From assembly GCA_001179505.1 (NCBI GenBank), contig CDMY01000304.1, forward strand, positions 1-47,586: a DNA stretch of 47,586 bases, written 5' to 3'. The position numbers were made by a program, and so were the translations under genes. Numbering within the stretch: position 1 is the stretch's first letter; every line of letters begins with the position of its first letter. The notes beneath the pieces are model-generated. The model ran no database searches, was not told where the DNA came from, and worked only from the letters and a program-made list of their open reading frames with translations. Positions 1-11,207 of this stretch are shown here, piece after piece. The DNA comes from Vitrella brassicaformis. Taxonomy: Eukaryota; Sar; Vitrellaceae.

Positions 1-765
1 GGCCGCCACCGTGCTGACAGCGACAAGCCCGACTTCCGCCCCATCCGCCGCACATCGTCCCGCACCAAGGGTCTCAAGGAGAACGACGGCCCGTACCACC
101 CGTCCAAGGGCGGGTCGCCGTCCAGCAAGCGGGGCCGCAGCAACGGCAGGGGGCGGGGCGTGGGCAAGGGCAAGATGACGCCGGGAGACAAGGGCATGAA
201 GGACATGCAGGCCATGTATGGCGGCGGCTTCATGGGCTACGGGTTCGACTCCAACATGGTCGTGGCTGGCGTCCCCCTCAACAACACTGGTGGCGGGGAG
301 CAGCTCGGCCTCCCCACCCCAATCCAAGGCATCCCCGTACACACACCCGGCAACCCCACCACCTCCTACGCCGCTTATGGAGTCGACCCCACAGCATACT
401 ACTACCACCACACCGGCGCACAGGGATACCCCTGGGGCGCTCCAGGCGCCGCACCACCGGGCGCCGACGCAGCAGCGGCTGCTGCTGCTTGGGGGCAACA
501 TGAGGCCTACCACGCCGCTGCCATCGCTGGGGAGGGGGGCGAGAAGGAGGGGGGTAAAGAGGCGGCTCCGGCTGGTGCTCAGGCGGCTGGCGGTGAGGGT
601 ATGCCGCTGCATGCTGTCGAGGGCGAGATGAAGCCTGAGGAGCATGCCGCCGCACAGCAGCAAGGGCCACCGGAGGCCAAGCTGGAGAGCGAGTCCGAGC
701 GGCCGCAGGAAGGTGCGGCGCCACTGACTACGGAGGAGGGGCAGCCGAATGGGGAGGAGGCGTGA
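1..765 (+). CDS. 3' end of a low-complexity Gly/Ala/Glu-rich protein (5' partial)
   Basis: The frame is open from base 1 and ends at the TGA at 763-765, so this is the last exon or exons of a gene that starts outside the window. The first 55 or so residues are basic, rich in Lys, Arg, Gly and Ser, with short RGRG-like stretches. The middle is Gly/Pro/Tyr-rich (AYYYHHTGAQ), followed by a run of eight alanines. The end is acidic, rich in Glu, Ala and Gly. This composition is typical of disordered tails of RNA-binding or scaffold proteins, but no domain is visible, so no function is assigned. An ATG at 160 is internal and the basic stretch before it is in the same frame. Confidence 0.6.
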   Translation, partial: GRHRADSDKPDFRPIRRTSSRTKGLKENDGPYHPSKGGSPSSKRGRSNGRGRGVGKGKMTPGDKGMKDMQAMYGGGFMGYGFDSNMVVAGVPLNNTGGGEQLGLPTPIQGIPVHTPGNPTTSYAAYGVDPTAYYYHHTGAQGYPWGAPGAAPPGADAAAAAAAWGQHEAYHAAAIAGEGGEKEGGKEAAPAGAQAAGGEGMPLHAVEGEMKPEEHAAAQQQGPPEAKLESESERPQEGAAPLTTEEGQPNGEEA

Positions 766-1821
766 AGTGAACAAAACACCAAACATAACATGCACAGTCA
801 GTACACATGCCTAACTAACTAACTAACTAACTACTGTCTTCTGACCGTCCCTGCACACACACACGTACTCGTAGGCAGCTGGATGGATGGATGGGTGGTC
901 GACTGACTGTCTGATCGCTTTCTTTTGTGGCTGGCTGGCCGGCTGGCCGAATGTCTGTCCAGTGCCTGGATTGGTCTGCGCCCGCTGCTTGTGTGTCGGG
1001 CGGGGCTGAAGAGTTTTCTTTTCTGGCGCTGGGTGGGCGGCCGGCCGGCTGACCATGTAAGTATTTTTTACCAACACGAAGACCACGAAGACCTCACTGT
1101 GTGGGTGGGTGGGGGAGAGACTGCCTGCACAGAAACGTCGATCGCTCCTTGTCGCACACTAACGGTGATAGCTCTGCTTCTGGCTGGCTTGTCGTACGTG
1201 ACGGACAGATGAGGCGGGCAACCCACACCCAAACATACACCACACACCACGCACGGATCACCACCGTGTGCCTGTCTGCTGTCCAGAACAGTCTGCCGTT
1301 TTGTTTTTGTGAAGAACCGTTGTGTGCGTGTCGAACGAGTGGATGGATGGATGGATGGCTGACTGACTGGCGGAATGTCTGTCGATGGTGTGGCCTGCCT
1401 TCTCCCGGTGTGTGCGTGTAAGATAAGCTGACCTGACTTGACCTGACCGCACCTCCTCGCTCTGACTCGCTTGGTACTCACCCTCTCTCTCATGCCATCC
1501 ATCCATCTATTGGACACAGAGGACACTCTCGCACTTTTGGTCACAAAGGACCTTAGTGCGACCATTCACCCACCCGACGCCCATGGACTCTCTAACCAGA
1601 CCTGATAGGTGAAGCCTGTCGTCTCTTGCGTGTGTGTGTGTGTGTGCAGCTGTATGAGACTGCTCGTTGCATCTATGTGTACATTCCTCAATCACTCAAT
1701 CCCGAAAGTTCTTGCCAAACAAAAGGTGCGCACCTTCAGCCATCTCGCGCTTTTAGCAGAGCACAGGGAACAAACATCTTGGCCGCCGTGACTGTACGGA
1801 TGTAAATTTCCTCGACGACAT
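766..1821. other. Intergenic spacer with tetranucleotide repeats
   Basis: I see no gene here. The stretch holds AACT repeats (about 812-832), GGAT repeats (about 880-895 and 1341-1358), TG-rich runs (about 1629-1648) and many TGTCTGTC-like words. Short open frames on both strands have neither domain sense nor coding composition. It separates two genes on the same strand, so it should contain a terminator and a promoter, but no motif is convincing. Confidence 0.5.
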
Positions 1822-4346
1822 ATGGAAATGGTTGTTGTTGGCCTCGTGGTCGCCCTGTTGGCCTTCCTGGGAGTATTAGCAACCTCAGAGGACCCCTCAG
1901 TCGAGATCTCCACCGGGCCAGACACCGCTGTCACCTACATCGGCACCTGCATACCGCAAAATGGCGTGGGCGACGACGAGAGCGGCGTCGACGCCTACCT
2001 GGGCATCAAGTACGCCGACGCGCCTCGCTTCACCGCCCCCTCCACCCTCCTGCCGAAACAAGGCGATGACCTCACGATCGACGCCACGCAGCTCGGCCCT
2101 GCCTGCATCAGCCTCTGTGGAAAGATCAACCAGAGTCCCTTCTTCTGCGGGGACATCGAGAGCGCGGTGGAAGACTGTCTGTTCCTCAACGTGTGGGTGC
2201 CACGCAAGGCCGCCGCCGAGGCGAAGCAGAAGAACCAGACGCTCCCGACGATCGTTATCAATGTTGGCGGAGGCTTCTACACGGGAAGCGCCACTGCCCC
2301 TTTCAATGATGGAGCTGCGTTAGCGCTCGGCACCAGCTCGGTTGTGGTCAATTACGGGTATCGGCTTGGGGTCTTCGGCTTCCTCTTCTTGCCGCCCGCT
2401 ATCGAGGGCAACTTCGGCTTCTTGGACTCTATTGCTGCACTCCACTGGACGAGCGAGCTCATCGAGGTGGGCAACAACAGGCAACCACGTGTGTCAGTCA
2501 GTCATCAGTGATGATCGTTCTGCTGTCGTTCTGCCCACTTTCAGAACTTCGGTGGCTCGTCCGAGTTGACTTTGTGGGGCTTTTCTGCGGGAGCAACCCT
2601 CATCAGCTGCCACCTGGTCTCTCCTTTGATCGAGGAGCTTGGCATTAGCATCAAGAACGCCATCCTCACCTCATCGAGCTACGGGCTGCCCTTCAACTCA
2701 CCCGACCAAGCAGAGAAGTTCTCGTCATTGGCCCTTTCAGTGGTGGGTTCGTGCAGCCGCGGTGACTTTGACGATGCCGAGGCGTATGCCGATTGCCTCA
2801 GGAATGCCCCGCTGAAGGAGATTGCGCAGTCCAATTCGATCAACTACCTGGCGCAGGTAGTGACCGACTTCTTTAAGTTGACGGAGGCCATCACGCCCGT
2901 CCCTGACGGGCATGTTATTCCGCGAGAGTGCTACCAGTCCCTGCTAGATGTGAGCAGCACTCGCATGACATGACAAGGCAGACCAGTACATGGGCTGGTT
3001 CTCTGGGCTTGTGTGCAGGGTGAGGGTCTGCAGGTGCCACTGATCCTCACTACTACCAACAATGAGGGGACGCCATTCATCCGGCAGGCACTCACCGTCG
3101 TCGACAGCGTGGCCAAGGTGGTGACGCCCCTCATCACCAACCCCGTCACATACACCAGCCTTATCATATCGCTCTTTGGCGTCAAGAGAGGCCTGGTCAG
3201 CCAGCTGAACAGAAGAAACGACAACCGTCACTTCAGCGCATCACTCGCTCTCCGTCTGTCTGCTTTCAGGACGTGCTCAAGCTGTATCCCCCTCTCGGCA
3301 ACCCAGGTGCCCCCGGCGAGCCATCCGGCAGCTTGCCAAAGCCGTCAGATCCCGATGCAGGCAGCTCTTTCTCATCGGCGTTCGGTGACTACATCTACAG
3401 CTGCCCCGCACGGCCACTCTGCGGCTTAAGGGACAACTGCTACCTGGGTTACTTTGATGCCGGCTTCTCATCCAGCCGGTCGCCATCCCTTGCAGACGAG
3501 GTGGACGCGTCGCTGGGGGGCACATATCGGGAGTTCTGCCAGCCAGACGATGTGAGGTGTCATCTGGAGGAGCAGCCGTGGATGCTGCAGAGTGCAGGCA
3601 TCTTCTTGGAGGACGACAATGGGGAGCGGTTCAAGTACACGGACGCTGAGCTGGAGGCACTTGAGGTGTTTTGGGCATACATACGGAATTTCATCAACAG
3701 CGACGATCCCAATAACGGGGAGGAGGTGCCTGAGTGGAAGGACTATTTTTTCAGCGCCGACGGCGATGACCCCTTCCAGGCGCTCGCCGTGATTGACGGC
3801 GATGTGAAGGCCAAAACGTCTCCAGGATTCAAACAGGAAGTCTGCAACCTATGGGACTCGATCGACCCACGGTGAGGGACCCACAGAGACGACTTGTTTG
3901 GCCACATGACGCTTGTTTGTGTGCGTGTGTGTAGGTACTCGGTCTCATGGAAGAACCTGCCTTCAGCCTTCAGCCTCTTTGAGGATGAGCAGCCGCCCGT
4001 CGCCTCCACACCACCACGCCTGCATTGTGTCGGCCACCGGGCCCTCTCCCCCGCCGTCAAAGAGACATGGAGGCAGGCGATAAGGGAAGACCCCGTCCCG
4101 ACAGGAATGGGTCTCTCTCTCGTCAACGACTTCTTTTGCGAGGCCGCTGACAGCGAAAGGGAAGGCGAGACAGAGTCTTCCACCAACGACCGCGAGCCAC
4201 CGTCTGAAGAGTTTCTGTCAGTCGTCAAGGTTATTGAGGAGCAGCGGGCAAGGGAGAGGGCGCGATGGGATCGTGCGGTGTCGATTGATGACACTGCAGG
4301 CTTGGAGGTTGAGGCGCTGATGAAACAGTATGGCTTCTTTCGGTAG
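1822..4346 (+). CDS. Type-B carboxylesterase / cholinesterase-like hydrolase, secreted or anchored
   Basis: Five exons: 1822-2466, 2545-2949, 3019-3180, 3270-3871 and 3935-4346 (about 741 aa); the third may instead end at 3195, which also keeps the frame. The N-terminus is a hydrophobic signal peptide or anchor (VVVGLVVALLAFLGVLA). The alpha/beta-hydrolase landmarks are in order: EDCLFLNVW (the family EDCLxLNV signature), a Gly-rich oxyanion segment (NVGGGFY), FGGSSELTLWGFSAGA with the nucleophile Ser in GFSAG (family usually GESAG), NNEGTPF carrying the acid Glu, and DVRCHLEEQPW where the catalytic His falls. FWAYIRNFINSDDPN matches the family C-terminal FAxTGDPN segment. The last exon adds an acidic, Arg-rich tail of about 137 residues outside the usual fold. 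These enzymes hydrolyse ester bonds; the substrate cannot be read from the sequence. The Glu to Phe change in GxSAG is a mild departure. Confidence 0.88.
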
Positions 4347-5185
4347 CCTATTTGGTCTGGCCGATGGTAGGGTGCTGTGTCCCCCCAATGAATGCATGTG
4401 CTTTGGACTTGCCAGCCGGGGTGCGTTCGTGCTGTCTGCCTGCCTACCTGCCTGTCTTCTGCCTGACTACGTACTTGGGCTCACATCACATATCACATAC
4501 ACGTACACCTTTTGCCGATTTCTTGAAGGATTTGTCTTTGGCCTGGCTGCCTGGCTGCTTGTCTGTGCCTGTGCTCGCGTAGATCGGTGTGAATCGTGTC
4601 ATTGTACTCATTGCATTGGCCCCTTGACGTCTCTCAGAGAGGGAGAGCATTGGCTGGACAGACAGAGGAGTGGATATGTGCGGAGACAAGTGCGAAGATG
4701 AAGGAAACTGGATTGAGAGTATCCGACTTCACTGTGTCAGCAAGCGCAATATATATTGAGCAAACGTTTCGTGAATAGGTCTGTCTGTCCACGTATCAAT
4801 GCACTCACTGTCCACACACAGGAGAGAGAACACTGCTAGCAAGTCCATCATCGCACATGCACCGCCAGAAAGGCAGGCACATGCTGGCAGAAGGCAGGGA
4901 AAGTACGCTAAGACGCAGAGCATCCATCCCATCACACCATAGGCAAAAAGCCTTGCAGACTCGCATCCATCCATTCCGTGAGCCATCCAGCCATTGCAGA
5001 CCGCTGCGTAGCGTCTCTCTCTCTCTCTTTCTCTCTCTCTCTGCCGTTTCTGAGCGTGTGGATGACCCGCATCAAAAAGCGGCGTGGCTTGGCATTTCTC
5101 CCCTCCCTCTATGTACATCCATCCATTCATCCATCCATCCATGCCTTCCCTTCCCGTGTATGTCTCTGTCTCTCTCTTGTATGGG
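4347..5185. other. Spacer between convergent genes
   Basis: The esterase gene (plus) and the small minus-strand gene end towards each other here, so both 3' UTRs should lie in it. It contains a CT-rich run (about 5012-5043) and CATC repeats (about 5115-5145). No coding exon is supported on either strand. Confidence 0.5.
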
Positions 5186-5583
5186 TCAGTTGAGAGGTCG
5201 CACTGGGCCCTGGCACTGGCGTCGGAGGAGCCTCCCGCACAGGCGGCTGACGGCGGCTCTGGGCGTGTCGTCCTCCTCCGGCTTGATCATCGCCAGGATG
5301 CTCTCCCCCATGGCCTTGCGGACAATGGGCGGAATGGGCACCTCCTCGGGCCTGTCGGTGGATAGAAACAAAGGATGCATGCGCATGCAATGATGACAAA
5401 TCCCTTCTGCAATGAGAGCATGAGCGCAGGGTGCGCGCGATGCCGTGCTTACCGAGGTGTCCGCTTGTAGGCGGGGCGATAGTACGTCGGGATGATGAAG
5501 TGGTCGTGGGCTTCGGCGTCGTCGAGCAGCTGAATGCCCGGCACCCACAGCGACAGACGGCTGCCGCTGACGCGAGTCGACAT
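5186..5583 (-). CDS. Small conserved protein, paralogue of the gene at 25705
   Basis: Two exons on the minus strand, 5583-5453 and 5351-5186, joined in phase (CG|G, Arg), giving 98 aa. I chose the ATG at 5583 because the protein from there begins MSTRVSGSRLSLWVPGIQLL and the plus-strand gene at 25705 begins MSTGSRLAIWVRGIRFL; the shared pattern GSRLxxWVxGIxxLDDxEAHxxF runs on for about 25 residues and stops at this Met. An upstream in-frame ATG at 5787 would add 68 residues with no match in the paralogue. The C-terminal half is Pro-rich, then acidic (IKPEEDDTP), then basic (CGRLLRRQC). No known family is recognised. Size, charge and a paired paralogue would suit a small organellar complex subunit, but that is a guess. 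Confidence 0.7.
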
Positions 5584-5873
5584 GGGACGTCGAGTGGTGA
5601 CTTTGCACTGAAAAGAAGAAGCGGAAAGCGTCTCAGCGACGAAGGCAGGGGCAGGCTCGGCTCTGCTCTCGAAGAAAAGCTCCGGGTGGTTTTTCGACCC
5701 AGCTCGCACTTGAGCTTGCAGGTTGAGGCCAATCTCCCCGAGAGAGAGAGCTTCACAGGAGCAGCGAAGCGACGCAGAGTGCGGCATCTGTAGATATCGA
5801 TCAAATCAGCGCCCATTCACTCATCCCATCTCCTCGCTGCTTCCCTCTCTGACCCTGGAGCAGCGCATCAGCC
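5584..5873. promoter_or_regulatory. Divergent spacer, probable bidirectional promoter
   Basis: This 290-base gap lies between the start of the small minus-strand gene (5583) and the plus-strand BTB/TLDc gene (5874). Two divergent starts this close imply shared promoter sequence. No TATA box or other named element is visible. Confidence 0.4.
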
Positions 5874-8350
5874 ATGAAGGCATCGGCGCCCAGCAGCAAA
5901 GCAGACGGCATCCACAAACAAGCAGATCAAGCATCACCAAGTAAGACGAGTGGCCGGCCGATGCTGCTCAACGTGGGCGGCTTCGTCATGGCGTCCCTTG
6001 TCATGTGCTGCTGCGCGAGGGGCTGCGGGACACCTGCCTGGCGGTGCTGCTGAACCGCTTCGACAGCTGGATGATCACAGACGACAATCGCATTCACTTT
6101 GTTGATGCCGACCCCTTCTACTTCATCTGGTGAGGGGGAGGGAAGAGCAACACACTGGCTGACAGGCAGCAGCACTCGCCGTGTGTGTGTTCGGGTTGGC
6201 TGTCAAGCTTCGTTACCTGAGCTGCAACCGCATCGACGTGAGTGACATCATCGAGGGCTGCCCCGCACTGGCCTTCTACCACGACCGCTTCTTCGCCAAG
6301 ACGGCCGCTAGCATCGAGCCGCAGCACGGCGACCATGACAGCGAGGCGTTCCGTGGCTTCATGGCCGTCATGGGGCCATTCATCAGCTCATCGGTGGCGG
6401 GCGGGGCGGGCGGCAGTGAGGTGCTGAGTGTGCCTGTGGCGGATGGTGGTGTGGTGGCCACGACCGACGCGACGCTGGCTGACTACAGCATACTGCACGA
6501 CCGATTCATCAAGTAGGGCTACAGGCGGAGATGAGATGGCGTGGTGGTCATCTTTGCACTCCGTGTGTGTGTGTGTGTGTGTGTGTGCAGGTATGGGCCC
6601 GTCGCGGATGTGTCGGCAGACACCTTCCACAAGTAAGACAACCACAGCCAGACGGCACACGAAATCTCCATGTGTGTGTGCTGTGGCAGAGTGGTGGATT
6701 ACGTTCGCCGCATTCGGCTGGCCCCCGACGCCGCCACGCCGCTGCCGACGAGCAGTTGGCCTGACGAGCTGCTGTATGCCTGTGACATGTATGGCCTCAT
6801 GGAGCGGGTGTATCTCTCAATGATCGGCAAATCGCACAGCCACATCAAATGCCTCTTCAAGTGAGTCACAACACACATTAGAGGGGCGCAGGAGGGAGAT
6901 GCCATTTTTTGATTTGGATGCCTTTGTGTGTCAGGAGTTCGCTGCATGGTGGAGAGTTCGGCACTCTGGTAGAGCGAGTGGCGGGTGTGAGCGGCCTGCT
7001 GTTCGTCGTCGAGGACGAGAAGCAGCACACCATCGCCAGCCACATCGACGGGCCCCTCATCCCCCCGGCTGACCCCACATCGACGCTGCTCACCGGCTGC
7101 CCCGTGACCCTCTACTCCATCGGTGGTCCATTTGAGGAGGGCGGCATCGCCAAGCTCACCGTGCCGCACAGCTATCAGTGGGTGGAGGTAGCCGGCGTAG
7201 AGGGGGCGGTGAAGGACCACGAGGGTCTGCCCTGGGGCAAGGTGTGCACCGCTGGCGGCCGCCTGTGCCTGGGGTTATGCAAGGACGGGCCGACTGATGA
7301 CGTCACCTGCTGCAGTCATTGGGTGGGGAGGCATGAGCTGCCCGACGACAAGACGTACGTGGGGACCTTCAGCGAGCAAAAAGATCCCACCCTGGCCGCC
7401 AGCCACTACTTCACCGCCCAGCGACTGGAGGTCTACCAGGTCAGACCGACATCAAGTCGATGGCATGTCCGTGTGATAATATGAGTCTGTGTCTATGTGT
7501 GTGTCTGTATAGGTGTGGACGACTCTTCCGGCCGACCCCATTCTCCCCGACGATGAGCTGCAGGCCCTCATCGACAGGACCCGCGACATAGGGATGACCG
7601 CACAGCTGCTGTACAAGTGAGTGAGGCATTGAAGAGCCGGGGGCCGTGGTCGTATCATCGTATCCCTCTCCTGTCTGTCCGGCTGTGTCAGGGGCGAGCG
7701 TGACGGCTGGGCCCACGAGACCATGCTGGCCAAGGTGGGCGAGGCGGCCAACCTGCTGATGCTCTTCAAAGACACCGGCAGTCACACCTTCGCCTGCCAC
7801 ATCGAGGGACAGCTCAAGCAGCCGGCCGACCCCATCGGAATGGAGAGGACAGACTGCCGAGTGACCTTCTACTCCATCAGTGGCGCATTTGAGGAGGGCG
7901 GCATCGCCAAGATTTCCGTGCCACAGAACAAGCAGTGGGTGGTAGTCGCTGGCACAGAGGGGGCGGTGGTGGGCAACAAGGGCGGCGGCAGCAAGGTGTG
8001 CATCTGTTGCGGGCGCTTATGGCTGGGTTACGGGGATGATGGGCAGCCGGCCGGCGACCTCCGCAGCTGCTGCCAGGTGGTGGATAGGAGTCAGCTGCCC
8101 GACGACAAGACGTACGTGGGCAAGATGAGCAAGCAGGGCCGGGCCACCCTGGCTGCCAGCCACTACTTCACACGTGTCGATTTGGAGATCTACACACTGC
8201 AGGTCAGATGAGAAAGGGAGGAAGCGGAAGCACATGGGTGTTTCGCCCACGCTGATCGCCCTGCTGTTCCTGTCTACCTGTGTTCAGGTGCCGGATGGCT
8301 GGCAGTGGCCGAGTGCGGTGGCGGATATCATGCTCTCACAATCGCCGTGA
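5874..8350 (+). CDS. BTB/KCTD-like protein with two tandem TLDc domains
   Basis: Exons 6208-6512, 6591-6632, 6690-6860, 6935-7439, 7513-7616, 7692-8202 and 8288-8350 join in consistent phase. The first exon (about 5874-6129) is less certain. It carries a T1/BTB start (MLLNVGG) and then LLREGLRDTCLAVLL and HFVDADPFYF in another frame, so a base is missing or extra near 5990-6005, and its junction to 6208 is also out of phase. A second BTB-like stretch follows (SWPDELLYACDMYGL). Two TLDc-type repeats come next. One starts SSLHGGEFGTL and ends AASHYFTAQRLEVY. The other starts LLYKGERDGWAHETM and ends AASHYFTRVDLEIY. Both contain EEGGIAK, a Cys-rich loop and LPDDKTYVG. TLDc domains occur in oxidation-resistance and V-ATPase-binding proteins; BTB domains bind cullin-3 or oligomerise. 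Function here is inferred only from domains. The first exon could be damaged or mis-assembled. Confidence 0.78.
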
Positions 8351-9008
8351 GCGAGAGCTGTCGAGGGGCGGAGGGGAGCGGGGCGAGTAGCAAGTGAGTG
8401 CATTAGCATAGTCGACAGGGGCGGGAACGTCTGCCATCGCCTATAATTATGCTCGCATGTGTCCATACCGTCCGTCCTCTGTATGTATTTGTCTATCGTC
8501 CGTCTAGTGTGGGCATACATATCGGCGGACATACGTGCAGTGAATGTGAGTGAATGCGTGTCACGCTGCGTGTCATTTATCGCCTCGTGTGCTACATGTC
8601 ACAATGTGTTTTGTCGCTACATATGGCTGTTAATGCGTCCGCCTCTTTTATTCATCGTCTTGCTTGGTCCACGCATGTGGTCTCTCCCATCTGGTGCATC
8701 GATTCGCTGCATGGTCGCCACATGTCCCGACTCTCCATCTCGTCTCACGAGGCTGCGATGAATCAATCGTTCTCGTCCATCATCCGAACCGTTGAGTCCG
8801 CTGGAAAAAGCTGCCTGGTGGCCCCATTTGCTGGCCCCCTCAGAAGTATTGTCTACGGGAGAGGAAGATAGTGGACACAGACTCTTCAGCTCACCTTCGC
8901 AAGTTCGCAGAGGGCCTCAAGCGTCGAGATCTGTCGATTCGGGCCAGAGGCATCCATTTACTGCAATCTCTGCCTCTCATTCGCGTCTGTCGTTTCTCCC
9001 CCATCATC
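8351..9008. other. Intergenic spacer
   Basis: About 660 bases between two plus-strand genes. No exon, RNA gene or repeat of note is visible. It should hold the 3' UTR of the BTB/TLDc gene and the promoter of the TMEM138 gene. Confidence 0.4.
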
Positions 9009-9723
9009 ATGGCCGCCAGTGGGAGTGGCCTCGCGCTGAAGATGGGCGTGATGTACCTTCTGCTGGTGGGGGACGCCATCATCAACACAATCTTCGAGCA
9101 CGAATGGAACGACCACACACACCTCACGGCACTCATATGGTACGTCTGGACGGATTGATGGATGGATGGATGGATGGGCGGTGGGTGGTTGTTTGTGTGT
9201 GTTTGGTGCGCTGACCGTGCAGCACTCAGGTGTCGGTTCGGCTCCTGCTGCTGGTGTGGTTTCTGGTGCTGCTGGCGCCGACCTTTTTGCTGCGGTGGGG
9301 CCTCACTCTTGTGGCGCTGAGGGACTTCATGCCCCTGTGCGTCACATGGGCGGCCTCCATCGTCTTGACACTCGCATTCAGAATACCCAGAATGGTATGC
9401 AGTTGAGAAGGAGAAGAGGGAGGGGTTTGCCGGGCTTTGCTTCTTGTCTGAGTGTGTCTCAGCAAGGTTACGGAATGGACTACTTCCTTGACGGCTGGAC
9501 GTACCGAATCTTCCTCGTACTTCACACATTCGGTACGCGCAGCGAAAGGCACTCAGTCAGGCAGCACATATGGTGGGGGTGTGTGTGCGTGTTGGATGCC
9601 TGTGCAGCGTCTGTGGGTCTGTACGTGGTGTGTCTGTGGAGCTGCATGCGGCTGGCGAGACCCCACTACTACCTGCCCCACCTGTGGAACAAACAGGGCA
9701 AACGGGGCGGGCAGTCACGGTAG
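9009..9723 (+). CDS. TMEM138: TMEM138-family ciliary transition-zone membrane protein
   Basis: Four exons (9009-9139, 9223-9394, 9463-9532, 9608-9723) join in phase to 162 aa, the same length as I recall for animal TMEM138. Four hydrophobic helices are visible: MGVMYLLLVGDAIINTIF, LLLLVWFLVLLAPTFLL, VTWAASIVLTLAF and ASVGLYVVCLWSCM. The second-last segment has GWTYRIFLVLHTF, and the tail LARPHYYLPHLWNKQ matches the family pattern of a short basic, aromatic tail after the last helix (LGDPHFYQDSLWL-like). TMEM138 acts at the transition zone at the base of cilia. Its presence implies that the organism builds flagella at some stage. The family call rests on topology, length and the tail motif. 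Confidence 0.75.
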
Positions 9724-10110
9724 GTAGAGTGTTGCTTGCGACGCTGTGATGCACATGCTGTTCATAGTACACGGCGTTAAACCACACTGGCAAAACCGCA
9801 CAGTGCAGTCGTTTCTGTGGGTGCACCTGGTCAGTCACGGGCAAGTCCCACAGCGAGCAGTGTGCAGCCTCAAAACACCAGCTGCACTCAACACGTCCAT
9901 CTGGTACGCAGTGGTGTCTGTGGCTCTGCCGCCTTCCCCGAAGCACTGTGCGAGAGGTTCATCGCCACACAGCACTGCCGAGAAAGATGACGAGTCACAG
10001 GCCACCACCGTGCACAAGAACGGACACCGACTGCATTCAGACTCCAATGAACGAACGCATCCCTTCCTCCCTCCCTCCCTCCCTCCCTCCCCGCACACAC
10101 ACACAATCGG
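9724..10110. other. Spacer between convergent genes
   Basis: TMEM138 (plus) and UreF (minus) end towards each other. There is a CCCT repeat at about 10068-10090 and an ACAC run just after it. No exon is supported. Confidence 0.45.
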
Positions 10111-11104
10111 CTACGAGTAGAACATCTTGGCGAAGAGGCTGTCATGACTGGCCTGGCAGTACTCCACCAGCGGATACACACAGTGGGCCTGGCAAACAGC
10201 AATGCCTTCACTCATCCTCACTGCCTGCCGGATGGGGTCTCGCAGCGCCGCCTGCAGCCGCTGGGCGTTGAGGGGGCCGGTGAGCGAACCCTCGCGCACC
10301 GCGGCAGACAGTGCGGTTCGGGATGAAGCGAACAGGTAGCTCTGAAACGACACACACCACACACACATAAAAATCGTTTGTGTGTGAGTGTGGGTGGGTG
10401 GGTGTCTCGGTCACTGACCTCCATTGTGTCGGTGAGTGGTACACCGAGTGCTCGGCAGACGGCCCCCCACAGGATGGGGAAGTGGCCGTCGAGCTGCCCT
10501 GTCGCCACGGCTGCGTCAAGCCCACTCAGCGAGACCCCACTACACGACGCATCTGACACTCACACACAAAGCAACACCACATCACGCCGCTTGTGTGCCA
10601 ATTCCCTCCCTCCCTCCCTGCCTGCCTGTCATGTCACCGACCTCCAAATGCGGCCACAACGCTTCCGATGAGGCCCCTGCCCTGCTTGACGCTCGCACGG
10701 GAAGCGACGTGGTTGTGGCTGCAGGCCTTCCACTCGGCCTCCAGCACACACAGCGACGCCATAGTGTGGCCACACCTGTAGGCCTCGCGGACGAAGGGCA
10801 GGTGGAGCGACGCTACGTTGCTGACCGACTGCAGGAGGAATGAGTGTAGGGGGGTGGGAGGGGGAGAGGGGGAGGGGGGAGGGGCTGTCTGTTTGCCGGA
10901 GGGGACCAGGCCCAGCTGAATGGACGCCTCGAGACCTGATGGACAACCAAGTCGGTCAGATGGCTATTTGCTTCCATTCGCTCCCTCTCGTCTGTGCGTA
11001 CCGTTGCTGTGCGAGAATCCGCCCACAGGGAATGCTGAATCGACCAACTGCAGCAAGGTGAGCAGCGTTGCTGCCCCCCGCTCTTCATCAACAACACTGC
11101 CCAT
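10111..11104 (-). CDS. ureF: Urease accessory protein UreF
   Basis: Five exons on the minus strand (11104-11002, 10935-10907, 10828-10642, 10552-10419, 10341-10111) join in phase to 227 aa, the normal UreF size. The N-terminus has the family signature LLQLVDSAFPVGGFSHSNG followed by GLEASIQLGL (family: LLQLSDxxLPxGGFSHSxGLE). LHLPFVREAYRC and SSRQGRGLIGSV fit the helical middle. SYLFASSRTALSAAVREG and GPLNAQRLQAAL match the conserved C-terminal half (AAVRLGxxGPxxAQ). UreF works with UreD/H and the GTPase UreG to load nickel into urease in the cytosol. The other urease genes are not in this window. The second exon is only 29 bases. The ATG at 11104 lies 103 bases downstream of the next minus gene's stop. 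Confidence 0.88.
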
Positions 11105-11207
11105 TGCCGCCACCGCCAACAACGCCGATGACAAGCCGACCCACGCAGAATAGAACAAACGACGCCTCTGCCTCTCTGCTGGGTTGCTGGGGGTTGGCTT
11201 CGCTCGC

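Noticed and set aside
8459-8871. Short plus-strand frames in the 8.4-8.9 kb spacer
   Set aside because: No domain sense, no conserved splice pattern and no coding composition.
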